DNA from: Eubacteriales bacterium
GTDB lineage: Bacteria; Bacillota; Clostridia; Tissierellales; Dethiosulfatibacteraceae
Length of the DNA: 38,726 bases
Reading direction: 5' to 3'
Assembly (NCBI GenBank): GCA_030694905.1
Contig: JAUYTY010000152.1
Coordinates: 1-38,726, forward strand
Shown: piece by piece, positions 25,687-33,409 of the stretch
Numbering within the stretch: the stretch's first letter is position 1
Layout: every line of letters starts with the position of its first letter
Program-made: the position numbers and the translations under genes
The notes under the pieces: model-generated
Databases searched by the model: none
What the model was told of the DNA's origin: nothing
What the model saw: the letters and a program-made list of their open reading frames with translations, nothing else

Positions 25687-26139
25687 TTAGTTAATCAGGG
25701 CATACAGGTTGTTGATGATCTCATCCACTGATTCAAGCTTTCTCACAGCGACAAAAACGGTGTCATCTCCGGCTATGGTTCCGCCGACATCAGTCATCTG
25801 AAGCGAGTCTATGGCAGAGCCGCAGATCTGCGCCGCACCGGGTATTGTTCTGATAACCACAATATTCAGTGCTGCATCAATGGATATGATGGAGTTTTTG
25901 AATATTCTGACAAGCCTGTCAGAAATGGAGTTCTGGCTCTCTTCAATGGTGCCGTATTTATACTTGCCTGTGTTTGAGGTGACCTTGATCAGCCTCAGCT
26001 CCTTGATGTCCCTGGAGATGGTTGCCTGCGTCACGTCGATTCCCATACCCTTAAGCGTTACTGCCAGGTCTTCCTGTGTTTCAATTTCCCTTTCGTTGAT
26101 CAATTCAAGAATCTTTGATTGTCTTGCGTATTTTTTCAT
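25687..26139 (-). CDS. argR: ArgR, arginine repressor
   Basis: ArgR is a hexameric, arginine-dependent regulator of arginine synthesis and catabolism. The N-terminal winged helix includes ETQEDLAVTLKGMGIDVTQATISRDIKEL. The C-terminal oligomerisation and arginine-binding domain includes PGAAQICGSAIDSL and the GTIAGDDTVFVA motif. The 150-residue length is standard. An ARG-box-like sequence lies in its promoter at 26174-26187. It is followed closely by recN. Confidence 0.95.
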   Translation of the reverse strand: MKKYARQSKILELINEREIETQEDLAVTLKGMGIDVTQATISRDIKELRLIKVTSNTGKYKYGTIEESQNSISDRLVRIFKNSIISIDAALNIVVIRTIPGAAQICGSAIDSLQMTDVGGTIAGDDTVFVAVRKLESVDEIINNLYALIN

Positions 26140-26168
26140 TTTATCTCTCCCGATAGTTCATATACTAT

Positions 26169-26197
26169 ATTATTGCATATTTATACACTGTTTTCAA
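26169..26197 (-). promoter_or_regulatory. argR promoter with candidate ARG box
   Basis: On the minus strand -35 TTGAAA (26197-26192) and -10 AATAAT (26174-26169) are 17 bp apart. The spacer contains TGTATAAATATGCA (26187-26174), matching 11 of 14 positions of the Firmicute ARG-box core TGAATAAAAATTCA. Autorepression by ArgR is inferred. The -35 overlaps the tlyA stop codon. Confidence 0.5.
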
Positions 26198-27003
26198 TTG
26201 TTTAATTCGGTATTTGCTAAATTTACTACTTTATTGATTTTATCCTCGCAATCGAAGGCGCTTTTAATCCCTATATAATGGAAAAAAGCCAGATACTCTA
26301 TATTGCCCTTTGCCCCCTTTATTGGTGAAAAGCTAAGGTCAACCAATTCAAATCCATTGTCAGCGCCATAAGCGATAGCGTTTCTGATGACCTCAATATG
26401 GGTATTCCTATCCTTGACCACGCCATGTTTTCCCACCTTTTCCCGACCTGCCTCGAACTGTGGTTTGATTAGCGTCACAGCCTCGGCATTATCGGCGGCC
26501 AATTCGGCCATATTCGGGAACATCAGCTTCAAAGATATAAAAGACACATCCACGCTGTAGAAATCTATCCTGTCCTCTATCAGAGATTGGTCCATATACC
26601 TGAAATTGGTCCTTTCCAGCACCTTGACCCGCGGATCGTTTCTTAGCTTCCATTCCAGCTGTCCATATCCCACATCCACGGCATAGACCTTTCGGGCACC
26701 GTTTTGCAGCATACAGTCTGTGAAGCCGCCTGTGGATGATCCTATGTCCATGCAGACCTTATCCCTCAAATCCAGAGAGAATGCCTCTTGCGCCTTTTCT
26801 AGCTTGTACCCGCCTCTGCTGACATAGCGCTCCTTTTGCTTGACCTCTATGCTGGACAGCACATCTATCTTTGTGCCTGCCTTGTCGACAATGTTGCCAT
26901 CAACCAGGACATCTCCTGCCATTATAGCCCTTCGCGCCTTTTCCCTGCTGTCAAAATAATTGTTCTCATGCAAGAATGTATCGATCCGTTGCTTATCAGA
27001 CAT
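26194..27003 (-). CDS. tlyA: TlyA-family RNA 2'-O-methyltransferase
   Basis: TlyA proteins methylate ribose 2'-OH in rRNA (in mycobacteria, 16S C1409 and 23S C1920). This one has an N-terminal S4 domain (RIDTFLHENNYFDSREKARRAIMAG) and a FtsJ/RrmJ-like domain with MDIGSSTGGFTDCMLQNGAR and FYSVDVSFISLKLMFP. ATG 27003 with AGGTG four bases upstream gives 269 residues; an extension to 27042 runs into oapA. It follows oapA by seven bases. tlyA-argR-recN is a conserved order, and tlyA is a usual neighbour of OLE loci. Confidence 0.93.
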   Translation of the reverse strand: MSDKQRIDTFLHENNYFDSREKARRAIMAGDVLVDGNIVDKAGTKIDVLSSIEVKQKERYVSRGGYKLEKAQEAFSLDLRDKVCMDIGSSTGGFTDCMLQNGARKVYAVDVGYGQLEWKLRNDPRVKVLERTNFRYMDQSLIEDRIDFYSVDVSFISLKLMFPNMAELAADNAEAVTLIKPQFEAGREKVGKHGVVKDRNTHIEVIRNAIAYGADNGFELVDLSFSPIKGAKGNIEYLAFFHYIGIKSAFDCEDKINKVVNLANTELNN

Positions 27004-27010
27004 AATACAC

Positions 27011-27568
27011 CTAAACCTTAAACTTGAAGAACCGATGGACAAACTTCAGAAACTTAGCGGCATAAAGGACAATCCTGTTAGCCTTGTTGATGGCCACATC
27101 CTTGCCGATGGCCTTTCCGCCAACTGTCAGGCCTGCGATCATGCTACTCATTAAAACGGTCAGATAAAAACCTTGTCTGAAGCCGTAATCCCTTATGAGA
27201 TTGATTACAATGATCGTGCCTGCGCCTCCGCTGATGATACCTGAAATATCCCCGATAACATCGCTGCAGAAGCTGGAGACCTTTGCGGCGTTCTTTGTGA
27301 TAAACAGGCAGTAATAAGCGATTTCAATCTTTTTTGATGCCATGGCATGAAAATGCCTCTCATCGGCAACAGCAGCCGCAACACCGATAATATCCGTCAG
27401 CACGCCGATCATGATGATAACGATCAGCGTTAAAAAGGCAAAATAGATATTAAGGTTTTGCAGGATCGAATCTGAGATGAAACTAAAAAAAGCGGCCAAT
27501 ATAACTGTAGAGACCGTTATAATAATGACCCAGCGATTATTGAATTTACTTATTTTATTTTTTTCCAT
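27011..27568 (-). CDS. oapA: OapA, OLE RNA-associated membrane protein (CorB/DUF21-like)
   Basis: The 185-residue protein has predicted membrane segments at about 12-34, 41-66, 107-125 and 134-150. Between them is a conserved-looking loop containing AVADERHFHAMASKKIE and KNAAKVSSFCSDVIGDISG. It ends in a basic tail rich in Lys, Arg and Phe. Size, topology and partial resemblance to the DUF21 membrane domain of CorB/CNNM magnesium transporters match OapA, which binds OLE RNA at the membrane. Its place directly after the OLE RNA and before tlyA is the known context. A GGAG site nine bases upstream sets the ATG at 27568. The main alternative label is a generic CorB-like membrane protein. Confidence 0.82.
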   Translation of the reverse strand: MEKNKISKFNNRWVIIITVSTVILAAFFSFISDSILQNLNIYFAFLTLIVIIMIGVLTDIIGVAAAVADERHFHAMASKKIEIAYYCLFITKNAAKVSSFCSDVIGDISGIISGGAGTIIVINLIRDYGFRQGFYLTVLMSSMIAGLTVGGKAIGKDVAINKANRIVLYAAKFLKFVHRFFKFKV

Positions 27569-27587
27569 AATATCTCCAAATGATTAA

Positions 27588-28132
27588 ATGGCAGTACAAC
27601 AAGTAAAATTTGCGGCATAGGTTCAGTTGGATTTCCCATAGGCCAACTGGTTGTCGCCAACCAGCGGTTTCCCTTGAATAACCTCTCTGCATAGTCGCCT
27701 GACACAGTACTGAATTACCACTCAGTCCGCACTGCAATCCTTGCCATACCTCCCGTAAAGGATCAGTCTAGGAGTTTTCCTCAACAGCTTTTCTAATCTC
27801 TAGCCTCTTTTGCAGTAAAAATTTCAGCAGCATGGTCCAGCAGAACATGAGCTCCTGTTCCGCCCTACTTTAATCTGAATCCCATTTTACCACTCAAGGC
27901 AGGCTACGCTGATGTCAGGTTCACTGCACATCAGGTTTTCCTAATACTAGGTCTCCACGATAGGGGGGTCTACGCCCACATGCCATTGTGGATCGCCCCA
28001 ACTACCTTACTTCCAGAAAAGACCCTCGACTGGGCGTCGAAAGCCCCAACCAGAAACTTCATCGATTTGCCCTTCGACGGATTTTTAGGCCCGCCTTCAA
28101 GAATAGATAGACTGACTAGAATACTGAGCCAT
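27588..28132 (-). ncRNA. ole: OLE RNA (ornate, large, extremophilic RNA)
   Basis: This gene-free stretch of about 545 nt lies between xseB and oapA and its minus strand is highly structured. A terminal helix pairs 28132-28129 plus 28126-28122 with 27588-27596 (a two-base bulge). Internal helices include 28079-28071 with 28043-28035; 27934-27928 with 27915-27909; a GGUUG-GCGA-CAACC hairpin with a GNRA loop (27662-27649); and 27648-27643 with 27630-27625. OLE RNAs are found in anaerobic and extremophile Firmicutes between xseAB/ispA and oapA/dxs/tlyA, bind OapA at the membrane, and have been linked to Mg2+ and stress responses. The context fits except that ispA and dxs are missing. End points are set by the closing helix and are approximate. 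Confidence 0.85.
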
Positions 28133-28164
28133 CTTATCAAACAAATTATAGCATAACAATTGAT

Positions 28165-28356
28165 TTATTTCAAATTCTCGTTTATCTCTTGAAATTTATT
28201 GGACGCTTCGGCCAACAATCCTTCGCAATATTGGTGAAGCTTGACACCCTCTTCGTAATTGGCGATGGCCTCGTCCAATGTCAGATCGTTCTTGTTGAAG
28301 GACTGGATCAGCAGTTCCAGTTTTTTGGCTGCCTCTTCAAAGGTTAGATTTTTCAT
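28165..28356 (-). CDS. xseB: Exodeoxyribonuclease VII small subunit
   Basis: The 63-residue protein starts MKNLTFEEAAKKLELLIQSF and contains LTLDEAIANYEEGVKLHQYC, the conserved helical core of XseB. Several copies bind each XseA to form exonuclease VII, which degrades single-stranded DNA from both ends. It overlaps xseA by four bases and is the last protein gene before the OLE RNA. Confidence 0.96.
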   Translation of the reverse strand: MKNLTFEEAAKKLELLIQSFNKNDLTLDEAIANYEEGVKLHQYCEGLLAEASNKFQEINENLK

Positions 28357-29546
28357 ATCTTATCTCCTACATCGGTTATAGTAGCTTTTGCAATACGCTG
28401 CAGATTTTCAAGACTTACCTTGTCATCCGGCTTCAGAGCATTGAGAGTCTTCAATAGTTTACCCTCAGAGTCTTTGATGAATACAAAGCCCTTCTCGCAT
28501 ATCTTCTGATAATCATTTTGATTCAAGTCCAGATGAAGCCGGTTCAGTGCATCCTTTCTATTGTTGATATACTTAATATAATGGCTTGATATATTAGCTG
28601 TTTTAGCCATTATCTGATCATGTCTCCGTTCAATAAAATGTGATGTATTGAGGAATTTAAGCCTCTCTTTTTGTAGGTTCACATAATATATTTTACGTGA
28701 ACTAAACTCCGTAAATCTGTCGTTTAGCTGTTCCCTATAAGCCGGAAGTGCGTTGATAACCGTCTTATAGCCCCTGATGGTCAGCTCGGCCGCAGCTGTG
28801 GGAGTCTGCACCTCCCTGTCAGCGGTCATATCCGCTATGGAAAGGTCCGTTCCATGGCCTATGCCTGTCAGTACGGGAACCTTGGATTTGAATATGGTGT
28901 CAGCCAATATCTCATCGTTGAAGGTTTCAAGATCAACCTTGGATCCCCCGCCTCTGGCCAGGATGATGATGTCGCAGCGGTTGACCTCATTGAAGTGCTT
29001 TAGACCTGATATGATGTTGAAGACGGCTGTTCTGCCCTGCACAAAGGCATTGTAGAACAGTATGTCCAGACCAACGTTGCACTCGCTGTAAACCCGCTTG
29101 ATATCCTCTATCACCGCTCCCTCTATGGAGGTTATAATACCGATTCTTTTAGGGAAAACAGGCAAGGGTTTTTTTCTCTCCGGATCAAAATATCCCTTCT
29201 TTTCCAGCTTAAGCTTCAGCTCTTTGAGATACTTGCTCTCTACGCCCTCTGATATCTCAGACACCTCATGAACGATGAGCTGGTAGACGCTACGCTTGTC
29301 GTAGGTTTCCACCTTTCCTTTTACGATGGTGATCTTATCCTCAGGGATCTCCACATCAGGATCAAAACAGACGCAGTGGATGATGCTGTTCTCGTCCGAT
29401 AGAGAAAAGTATTTATAGCCAAGCTTAGATCTTCTAAGGTCTCTGACCTCGCCCATGACGGTCACATTGTTCAGAATCGGATTGCTGTAAAGAATCTTTC
29501 TTATGTAATTGTTCAGTTCACTGACTTTTAGAGGTTTTATTATCAT
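28353..29546 (-). CDS. xseA: Exodeoxyribonuclease VII large subunit
   Basis: XseA is the catalytic subunit of exonuclease VII. The N-terminal OB-fold spans about residues 20-100 (VMGEVRDLRRSKLGYKYFSL). The catalytic domain includes PKRIGIITSIEGAVIEDI, IILARGGGSKVDLETFNDE and PVLTGIGHGTDLSIADMTAD, all conserved. ATG 29546 is preferred because AGGG is 10 bases upstream; ATG 29555 would be one base away. Length is then 397. It follows nusB by 62 bases. Confidence 0.95.
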   Translation of the reverse strand: MIIKPLKVSELNNYIRKILYSNPILNNVTVMGEVRDLRRSKLGYKYFSLSDENSIIHCVCFDPDVEIPEDKITIVKGKVETYDKRSVYQLIVHEVSEISEGVESKYLKELKLKLEKKGYFDPERKKPLPVFPKRIGIITSIEGAVIEDIKRVYSECNVGLDILFYNAFVQGRTAVFNIISGLKHFNEVNRCDIIILARGGGSKVDLETFNDEILADTIFKSKVPVLTGIGHGTDLSIADMTADREVQTPTAAAELTIRGYKTVINALPAYREQLNDRFTEFSSRKIYYVNLQKERLKFLNTSHFIERRHDQIMAKTANISSHYIKYINNRKDALNRLHLDLNQNDYQKICEKGFVFIKDSEGKLLKTLNALKPDDKVSLENLQRIAKATITDVGDKI

Positions 29547-29608
29547 ATTCACCATTCCCTAAAACAAACATAGACAGCCATAGCTGCCTATTTTGTTCAC
29601 TTAAAAAT

Positions 29609-30010
29609 CTATACCTCGGATCTTCGGCTGATGTTGCCCAATATGCCGTTAATGAACTTATGCGCATCCGAGCTTGAGTACTTTTTGCTGATTTCAACAG
29701 CCTCGTTGATAGATACACTGACAGGTATGGAGTCATCAAACTCCATTTCACACACCGCTAGCCTGAGGATGGCAAAATCTATCCTTGCTATCCTGTTCAG
29801 CTTCCAGTCATTGGAATAGATATCAATAAGCCTGTCAATCTCCAGAACGTGCTGGCGAAAGTTTTCCGCTGTTCTTCTGAAGTAATCCACATCAACCATT
29901 ATTTCCAGATACTCCAGATATTTCTCCAAATCAAAATCACCGATGGTATCATTGATGTCTACCATGTAAAACAGCTTCATCAACTCTTCTCTGGTATCTT
30001 TTCTGCTCAT
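29609..30010 (-). CDS. nusB: NusB, transcription antitermination factor
   Basis: NusB, with NusE (S10), binds boxA RNA to promote rRNA operon antitermination. The 133-residue all-helical protein has an N-terminal REELMKLFYMVDIN and the C-terminal signature RIARIDFAILRLAVCEMEF...PVSVSINEAVEISKKYSSSD with FINGILGNI. It overlaps the asp23 stop by four bases. asp23-nusB-xseA-xseB is the common Firmicute order. Confidence 0.95.
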   Translation of the reverse strand: MSRKDTREELMKLFYMVDINDTIGDFDLEKYLEYLEIMVDVDYFRRTAENFRQHVLEIDRLIDIYSNDWKLNRIARIDFAILRLAVCEMEFDDSIPVSVSINEAVEISKKYSSSDAHKFINGILGNISRRSEV

Positions 30011-30435
30011 TTAGTCTTTTTTTCCTCTTTAACTTCCACAGTTGGCTCTATGACAGCCTCTTCCTTTGGAATTACGACATTCTGGACATTGACGCTGACA
30101 TTGGTGACATTCAGGCCGGTCATGTTCTCAACTTCTGTCTTAACCTTCTGCTGAACCTTGACTGCGACATCCTGAATCTTATAGCCATAGTCCACAGTTA
30201 TGCTCATATCTATAGATGCATCATTTTCTTTCATTTCTACCTTTATGCCTTTGGTATAGTTCTTTTTGGTGAACAGGCTTGATATGCCCTCGACAAATCC
30301 GCTGGCAGCTGCATTGACGCCATCAATCTCAGAGGCCGCAATACTGGCTATGATGCTGATCACTTCAACAGATATCTTTACCTGGCCGTTTTTAAGTGTT
30401 TCTTGCTTAGCAGTCATTCTGATTACCTCCTTCAT
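30007..30435 (-). CDS. Asp23/Gls24 family envelope stress response protein (YqhY-like)
   Basis: The 142-residue protein contains the Asp23 domain (about residues 15-120, with KISVEVISIIASIAASEIDGV and SIDMSITVDYGYKIQDVAVKVQQKV). It ends in a charged Glu/Lys-rich tail. YqhY, the B. subtilis member, is encoded beside acetyl-CoA carboxylase genes and nusB and influences lipid synthesis. Here the accBC genes are absent from the upstream side; a terminator and a small acidic gene sit there instead. AAGGAGGTAATCAG precedes the ATG. It is first in the unit that leads to OLE RNA. Confidence 0.93.
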   Translation of the reverse strand: MKEVIRMTAKQETLKNGQVKISVEVISIIASIAASEIDGVNAAASGFVEGISSLFTKKNYTKGIKVEMKENDASIDMSITVDYGYKIQDVAVKVQQKVKTEVENMTGLNVTNVSVNVQNVVIPKEEAVIEPTVEVKEEKKTK

Positions 30436-30454
30436 TGCTGATTCAATATAGAAT

Positions 30455-30483
30455 AAAAAACGGGAGAAGATCTCCCCGTTTTT
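30455..30483. terminator. Terminator after the acidic-protein gene
   Basis: A CGGGAGA/TCTCCC(C)G stem (30461-30467 with 30471-30478, one bulged C) is flanked by A and T runs on both sides. On the minus strand it closes the pilus-efp-acidic unit. It overlaps that gene's stop codon at 30482. The 30436-30454 interval to asp23 is too short to show a complete separate promoter, so some readthrough into asp23-nusB is possible. Confidence 0.8.
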
Positions 30484-30775
30484 ATTCCTCGTCGTATGCT
30501 ACTTCTTCGAGATCTTCGTCGTCTTCGTCTTCAAAATCATCAATATCGAATTCGCCAAACAGTTCGTCTTCTACATTTGAAAGATCTTCATCCATCAACT
30601 CGACGTATTCTTCCATTTCAGCTTGATCTTCATCAATCTCTTCCAACGCCTCAACGATGTCTTCCAAAATCTCAGCTATTACGATTAAAGCCTTTCCTTC
30701 TTTGGTGCTCTCATCTAATTCCATGCCGTCAATAAGACCATTAAGATAAGCTACTTTTTCATACAAATAATCCAT
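30482..30775 (-). CDS. Small acidic protein, CD1247 N-terminal domain type
   Basis: The 97-residue protein begins MDYLYEKVAYLNGLIDGMEL and has an IAEILEDIVEALEEI helix. Its C-terminal half is almost all Asp/Glu. The N-terminal part resembles the CD1247 N-terminal domain family found next to efp in Clostridia. Function is unknown. AAAGGAGGATAAC precedes the ATG. It lies 11 bases after efp and ends in a terminator, so it is likely co-transcribed with efp. Confidence 0.85.
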   Translation of the reverse strand: MDYLYEKVAYLNGLIDGMELDESTKEGKALIVIAEILEDIVEALEEIDEDQAEMEEYVELMDEDLSNVEDELFGEFDIDDFEDEDDEDLEEVAYDEE

Positions 30776-30786
30776 GTTATCCTCCT

Positions 30787-31344
30787 TTAAACCCTTGATA
30801 AATATTCACCGCTTCGGGTGTCTATTTTTATTTTATCGCCAATTTCGACGAATAAAGGCACTTGTACCACCGCTCCGGTCTCTACTGTCGCTGGCTTGTA
30901 CACACCTTGCGATGTGTCGCCCTTGAAACCCGGTTCAGTGTGTATTATTTCCAATTCCACAAAATTCGGTGCTTGAACCTCGAAAGCTTTGCCCTGGAAA
31001 AAACGCATGACCGCGACATCATTTTCCTTTAGAAACTTGATGGCCTCCTCAACTTCATCGAAGTTGAGAGGGATCTGCTCATAGGACTCAGTGTCCATAA
31101 AATAGTAGAGCTCTCCGTCATTGTAAAGATACTGCATCTCCTTAGTTTCTATATGGGCTTTCGGGAATTTTTCCGATGGATTGAAGGTTTCCTCCCTGAT
31201 CGATCCGTTCATTACATTTTTAAGCTTAGTCCGAACGAAAGCGGCTCCCTTGCCTGGCTTGACATGCTGAAAATCCAGTATGACCCATACGCCATTATTC
31301 CATTGAATGGTGACTCCCTTTTTTATATCTCCTGCTGAAACCAT
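30787..31344 (-). CDS. efp: Elongation factor P
   Basis: EF-P rescues ribosomes stalled at polyproline stretches. The 185-residue protein has the three-domain EF-P pattern: a KOW-like N-terminal domain with the tip loop [10 protein letters not shown], where Lys32 is the residue that is modified in many bacteria; a central OB domain; and the C-terminal signature [48 protein letters not shown] precedes the ATG. It follows the last pilin gene by only 21 bases, so it may be read from the pilin promoter. Confidence 0.96.
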   Translation of the reverse strand: MVSAGDIKKGVTIQWNNGVWVILDFQHVKPGKGAAFVRTKLKNVMNGSIREETFNPSEKFPKAHIETKEMQYLYNDGELYYFMDTESYEQIPLNFDEVEEAIKFLKENDVAVMRFFQGKAFEVQAPNFVELEIIHTEPGFKGDTSQGVYKPATVETGAVVQVPLFVEIGDKIKIDTRSGEYLSRV

Positions 31345-31365
31345 GTGCTCCTCCTGTATTGGTTC

Positions 31366-31794
31366 TCATTCATAAAGTAGAATCCTTCCGGTGTTGACAT
31401 TGATTGTGATTTCCCTGTATCTACCGGTTTTGTTGTTGATAATCCTTATTGTCTGGGCACGTCTGGGTGTGCCGTTTGCATTGAACCAGACCGAGTTTTC
31501 ATAGAAGCTGATCGAGTATTGATCCCTCAAATCCACCACTTTGTGAAAGGCAGGCATGGGATTGGCGTATCTCACCTGATAGCCATCCTCCAGCAACACC
31601 ATATTAAATGACTTCATCGGTTCCGTCATGTTCATGTTTTTGACAAAACGGATGTCATACAGCAGCTGTCTGGCAAAATTATTCAAATAAGCGTCATTTG
31701 CGTTGGATATTGTCGGCATTGAAATGAGTAAAATAATACCTAATATAGCCAAAACCAAAATCAGCTCTACTAAAGTATACCCTTTTTTATTCAA
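31366..31794 (-). CDS. Type IV pilin-like protein (minor pilin or pseudopilin), TTG start
   Basis: The protein has a class III signal: short basic leader NKKG, then YTLVELILVLAILGIILLIS with Glu at +5. A soluble domain of about 110 residues follows. Cleavage after Gly5 by the PilD of this cluster is expected. TTG 31794 is chosen because a GGTGA ribosome site is four bases upstream and the leader is then five residues; the in-frame ATG at 31863 would give an unusual 28-residue leader. Tyr instead of Phe follows the processing site. It is the fourth pilin-like gene; order suggests a minor or core subunit. Confidence 0.8.
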   Translation of the reverse strand: MNKKGYTLVELILVLAILGIILLISMPTISNANDAYLNNFARQLLYDIRFVKNMNMTEPMKSFNMVLLEDGYQVRYANPMPAFHKVVDLRDQYSISFYENSVWFNANGTPRRAQTIRIINNKTGRYREITINVNTGRILLYE

Positions 31795-31863
31795 TTTGTC
31801 ACCATACTTTATCTTCCAAAATGCATTACAATTATATAATATAGATTTATTAAAAGCAACCAT

Positions 31864-32322
31864 TTAATTTTGTATATTCCGCATAAAAACAGTGTTTTCA
31901 ATCAGATAGGTTTCGTTGCCTTTGCCGAACAGCAGTGAATAATGGACGGAATTGCTGATTTCATCCCTCTCGAAATGCATATCATCGATATAATTGGCCA
32001 TTTCGTTGTAGTTTTCAATCAGATCTCCATTGGGCTTCAGTTTGATATCATATCTGTCGTACCGGTAGGTGCTTTGATTGTAGGTCAATAAAACCACCAT
32101 CTTGTTGCTTTCATCAAAACCGAAATAGTCGCATTGGGATATCCGTCTGTTCAGATGGTTGTTGACAATCTGAGCCTGGTAATGCAATTCGTTAAGATTG
32201 TTTATTTTTGTGTTCTGTCTCACCTGATAGATGAAAAACGAAAATACCATTGCTGTCACGATTCCAAGGATAGACAGTGACACTAGAAGCTCTATCAGTG
32301 TCAGACCTCGCCTATTGCCCAT
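31864..32322 (-). CDS. Type IV prepilin-like protein (PilW/ComGF-like minor pilin)
   Basis: The 152-residue protein starts MGNRRGLTLIELLVSLSILG, a class III leader with Gly6 before the processing site and Glu at +5. A single N-terminal hydrophobic helix is followed by a domain of about 110 residues with no recognised fold. GGAGGGT precedes ATG 32322; an upstream in-frame extension to 32394 lies inside the preceding gene and is rejected. It overlaps the PilX-like gene by 11 bases. Confidence 0.85.
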   Translation of the reverse strand: MGNRRGLTLIELLVSLSILGIVTAMVFSFFIYQVRQNTKINNLNELHYQAQIVNNHLNRRISQCDYFGFDESNKMVVLLTYNQSTYRYDRYDIKLKPNGDLIENYNEMANYIDDMHFERDEISNSVHYSLLFGKGNETYLIENTVFMRNIQN

Positions 32323-32980
32323 ATAAGACCCTCCAGTTGCTTCTGGATACTGACACGTCCTGATGAACAATATCGAACATATACCCGTCACCAAGAGAGA
32401 TTTGAGGATAAGCGATTATCAGATCCACGCCATTCTTTCTTGTGATGCCCTTTGCTTTATAGGTGGATTCAATGCTGTATGCACTCTTCCCCGTTGTGCT
32501 GGAGATTCTCGTTATTCTGACTTTGATGTCCGCATCTATCCTGGAATCAAAGTCATTGATCATTCCTGCGTAACAATCGCGAAATGTCTGATTGAAGTGA
32601 CTTTGAAACTCTATTTTGATTTCATCAGGAAGCAGCGTCAGGTCCAATGGATGTATATACTCCCGGTAGGGACTCAGCACATAACTTTTTTCACCATTGT
32701 TTATTCTATCGATGCTGTGGATTGTCCCTTCGATGATCTCTGTGATGTGCTCTATAGTCTCAGAAGCTGCCTGCTCGTAGGACAGGATTGCCAAGGCATT
32801 GGCCTCATCCAGACCTGCGTCGCTCAAATAGGCATTGGAGACATAGGTAACGTTGCTTAGCCTCATCTTATAGCTCATGACAGTAGTTGCCATAACCGTG
32901 GTGCCTAGAAGCAAAACAATGGCTATCACATATACAAGCAATATCAGAATACCGCCATTATCTCTCTTTAACGATTCCAT
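32312..32980 (-). CDS. PilX-like pilus assembly protein
   Basis: The 222-residue protein has a short N-terminal charged segment (MESLKRDNGG) and a single hydrophobic helix (about 11-35). It lacks the Gly-Phe-x-x-x-Glu processing motif, as in PilX-N/GspK-type subunits. The rest is a soluble domain with no recognised motif. ATG 32980 with GAGAGGT upstream is preferred over ATG 32995, which would overlap the previous stop by four bases. Its place second among the four pilin-like genes matches the PilU/PilK region of C. difficile clusters; the exact counterpart is uncertain. Confidence 0.7.
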   Translation of the reverse strand: MESLKRDNGGILILLVYVIAIVLLLGTTVMATTVMSYKMRLSNVTYVSNAYLSDAGLDEANALAILSYEQAASETIEHITEIIEGTIHSIDRINNGEKSYVLSPYREYIHPLDLTLLPDEIKIEFQSHFNQTFRDCYAGMINDFDSRIDADIKVRITRISSTTGKSAYSIESTYKAKGITRKNGVDLIIAYPQISLGDGYMFDIVHQDVSVSRSNWRVLYGQ

Positions 32981-32991
32981 ACTTACCTCTC

Positions 32992-33363
32992 TCATTCCAC
33001 TATTGTGGTACCTCTCATCTCCAGAAGAATCTCATCATCAATAACCTTTGACAGTCGGATCTGATATAGTATGCTCCGGTGGTCCACATCATAAAAAGAG
33101 ACAGGCTCAATAGCATATCTGATGCTACTGTCTGTCGGAAGAAGGTGCTCATTCCCGTCCTTATGCAACCCAAGCAAGTCTTCACAGCCCTTGATGCCCT
33201 CCATGACCCTCTGAAGGTCTATAGATGCATCCAGTGCCGCCTGAGCGGCAAGGTTAGCCGTTGCTGAAAAATACAGCATGTTAAGGGCTGGTACAATGAT
33301 AATCAACAAGATGGCTATTGTTATGATCAGTTCCATTAATGAAAAGCCTTGAAAATTTCTCAT
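32992..33363 (-). CDS. Type IV prepilin-like protein (PilV-like)
   Basis: The 123-residue protein starts MRNFQGFSLMELIITIAILL, with Gly6-Phe7 at the processing site and Glu at +5. The upstream frame to 33459 reads through noncoding sequence and is rejected. ATG 33363 has no ribosome site; instead a minus-strand TATACT box ends seven bases upstream, raising the possibility of a leaderless mRNA. It is the first of four pilin-like genes. In C. difficile the gene after pilO is pilV, which this resembles in size and position. Confidence 0.82.
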   Translation of the reverse strand: MRNFQGFSLMELIITIAILLIIIVPALNMLYFSATANLAAQAALDASIDLQRVMEGIKGCEDLLGLHKDGNEHLLPTDSSIRYAIEPVSFYDVDHRSILYQIRLSKVIDDEILLEMRGTTIVE

Positions 33364-33369
33364 AAACAT

Positions 33370-33378
33370 AGTATAGCA
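33370..33378 (-). promoter_or_regulatory. Promoter candidate of the pilin sub-operon, extended -10
   Basis: On the minus strand TGCTATACT (33378-33370) is an extended -10 element. The -35 region 17 bp upstream is poor. The predicted start of transcription falls on or near the ATG at 33363. Confidence 0.45.
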
Positions 33379-33409
33379 TAAAATGAACCTGGATTGAAGG
33401 AATACATAT

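Noticed and set aside
27555-27737. A 60-residue minus-strand frame across the 3' end of the OLE region
   Set aside because: It has no ribosome site, no recognisable protein character, and runs through the structured RNA and into oapA.
27588-28132. Alternative reading as RNase P RNA, tmRNA, 6S RNA or a group II intron
   Set aside because: No RNase P or tmRNA landmark sequences, no intron reverse transcriptase or domain V-like end were seen, and the flanking genes fit OLE.
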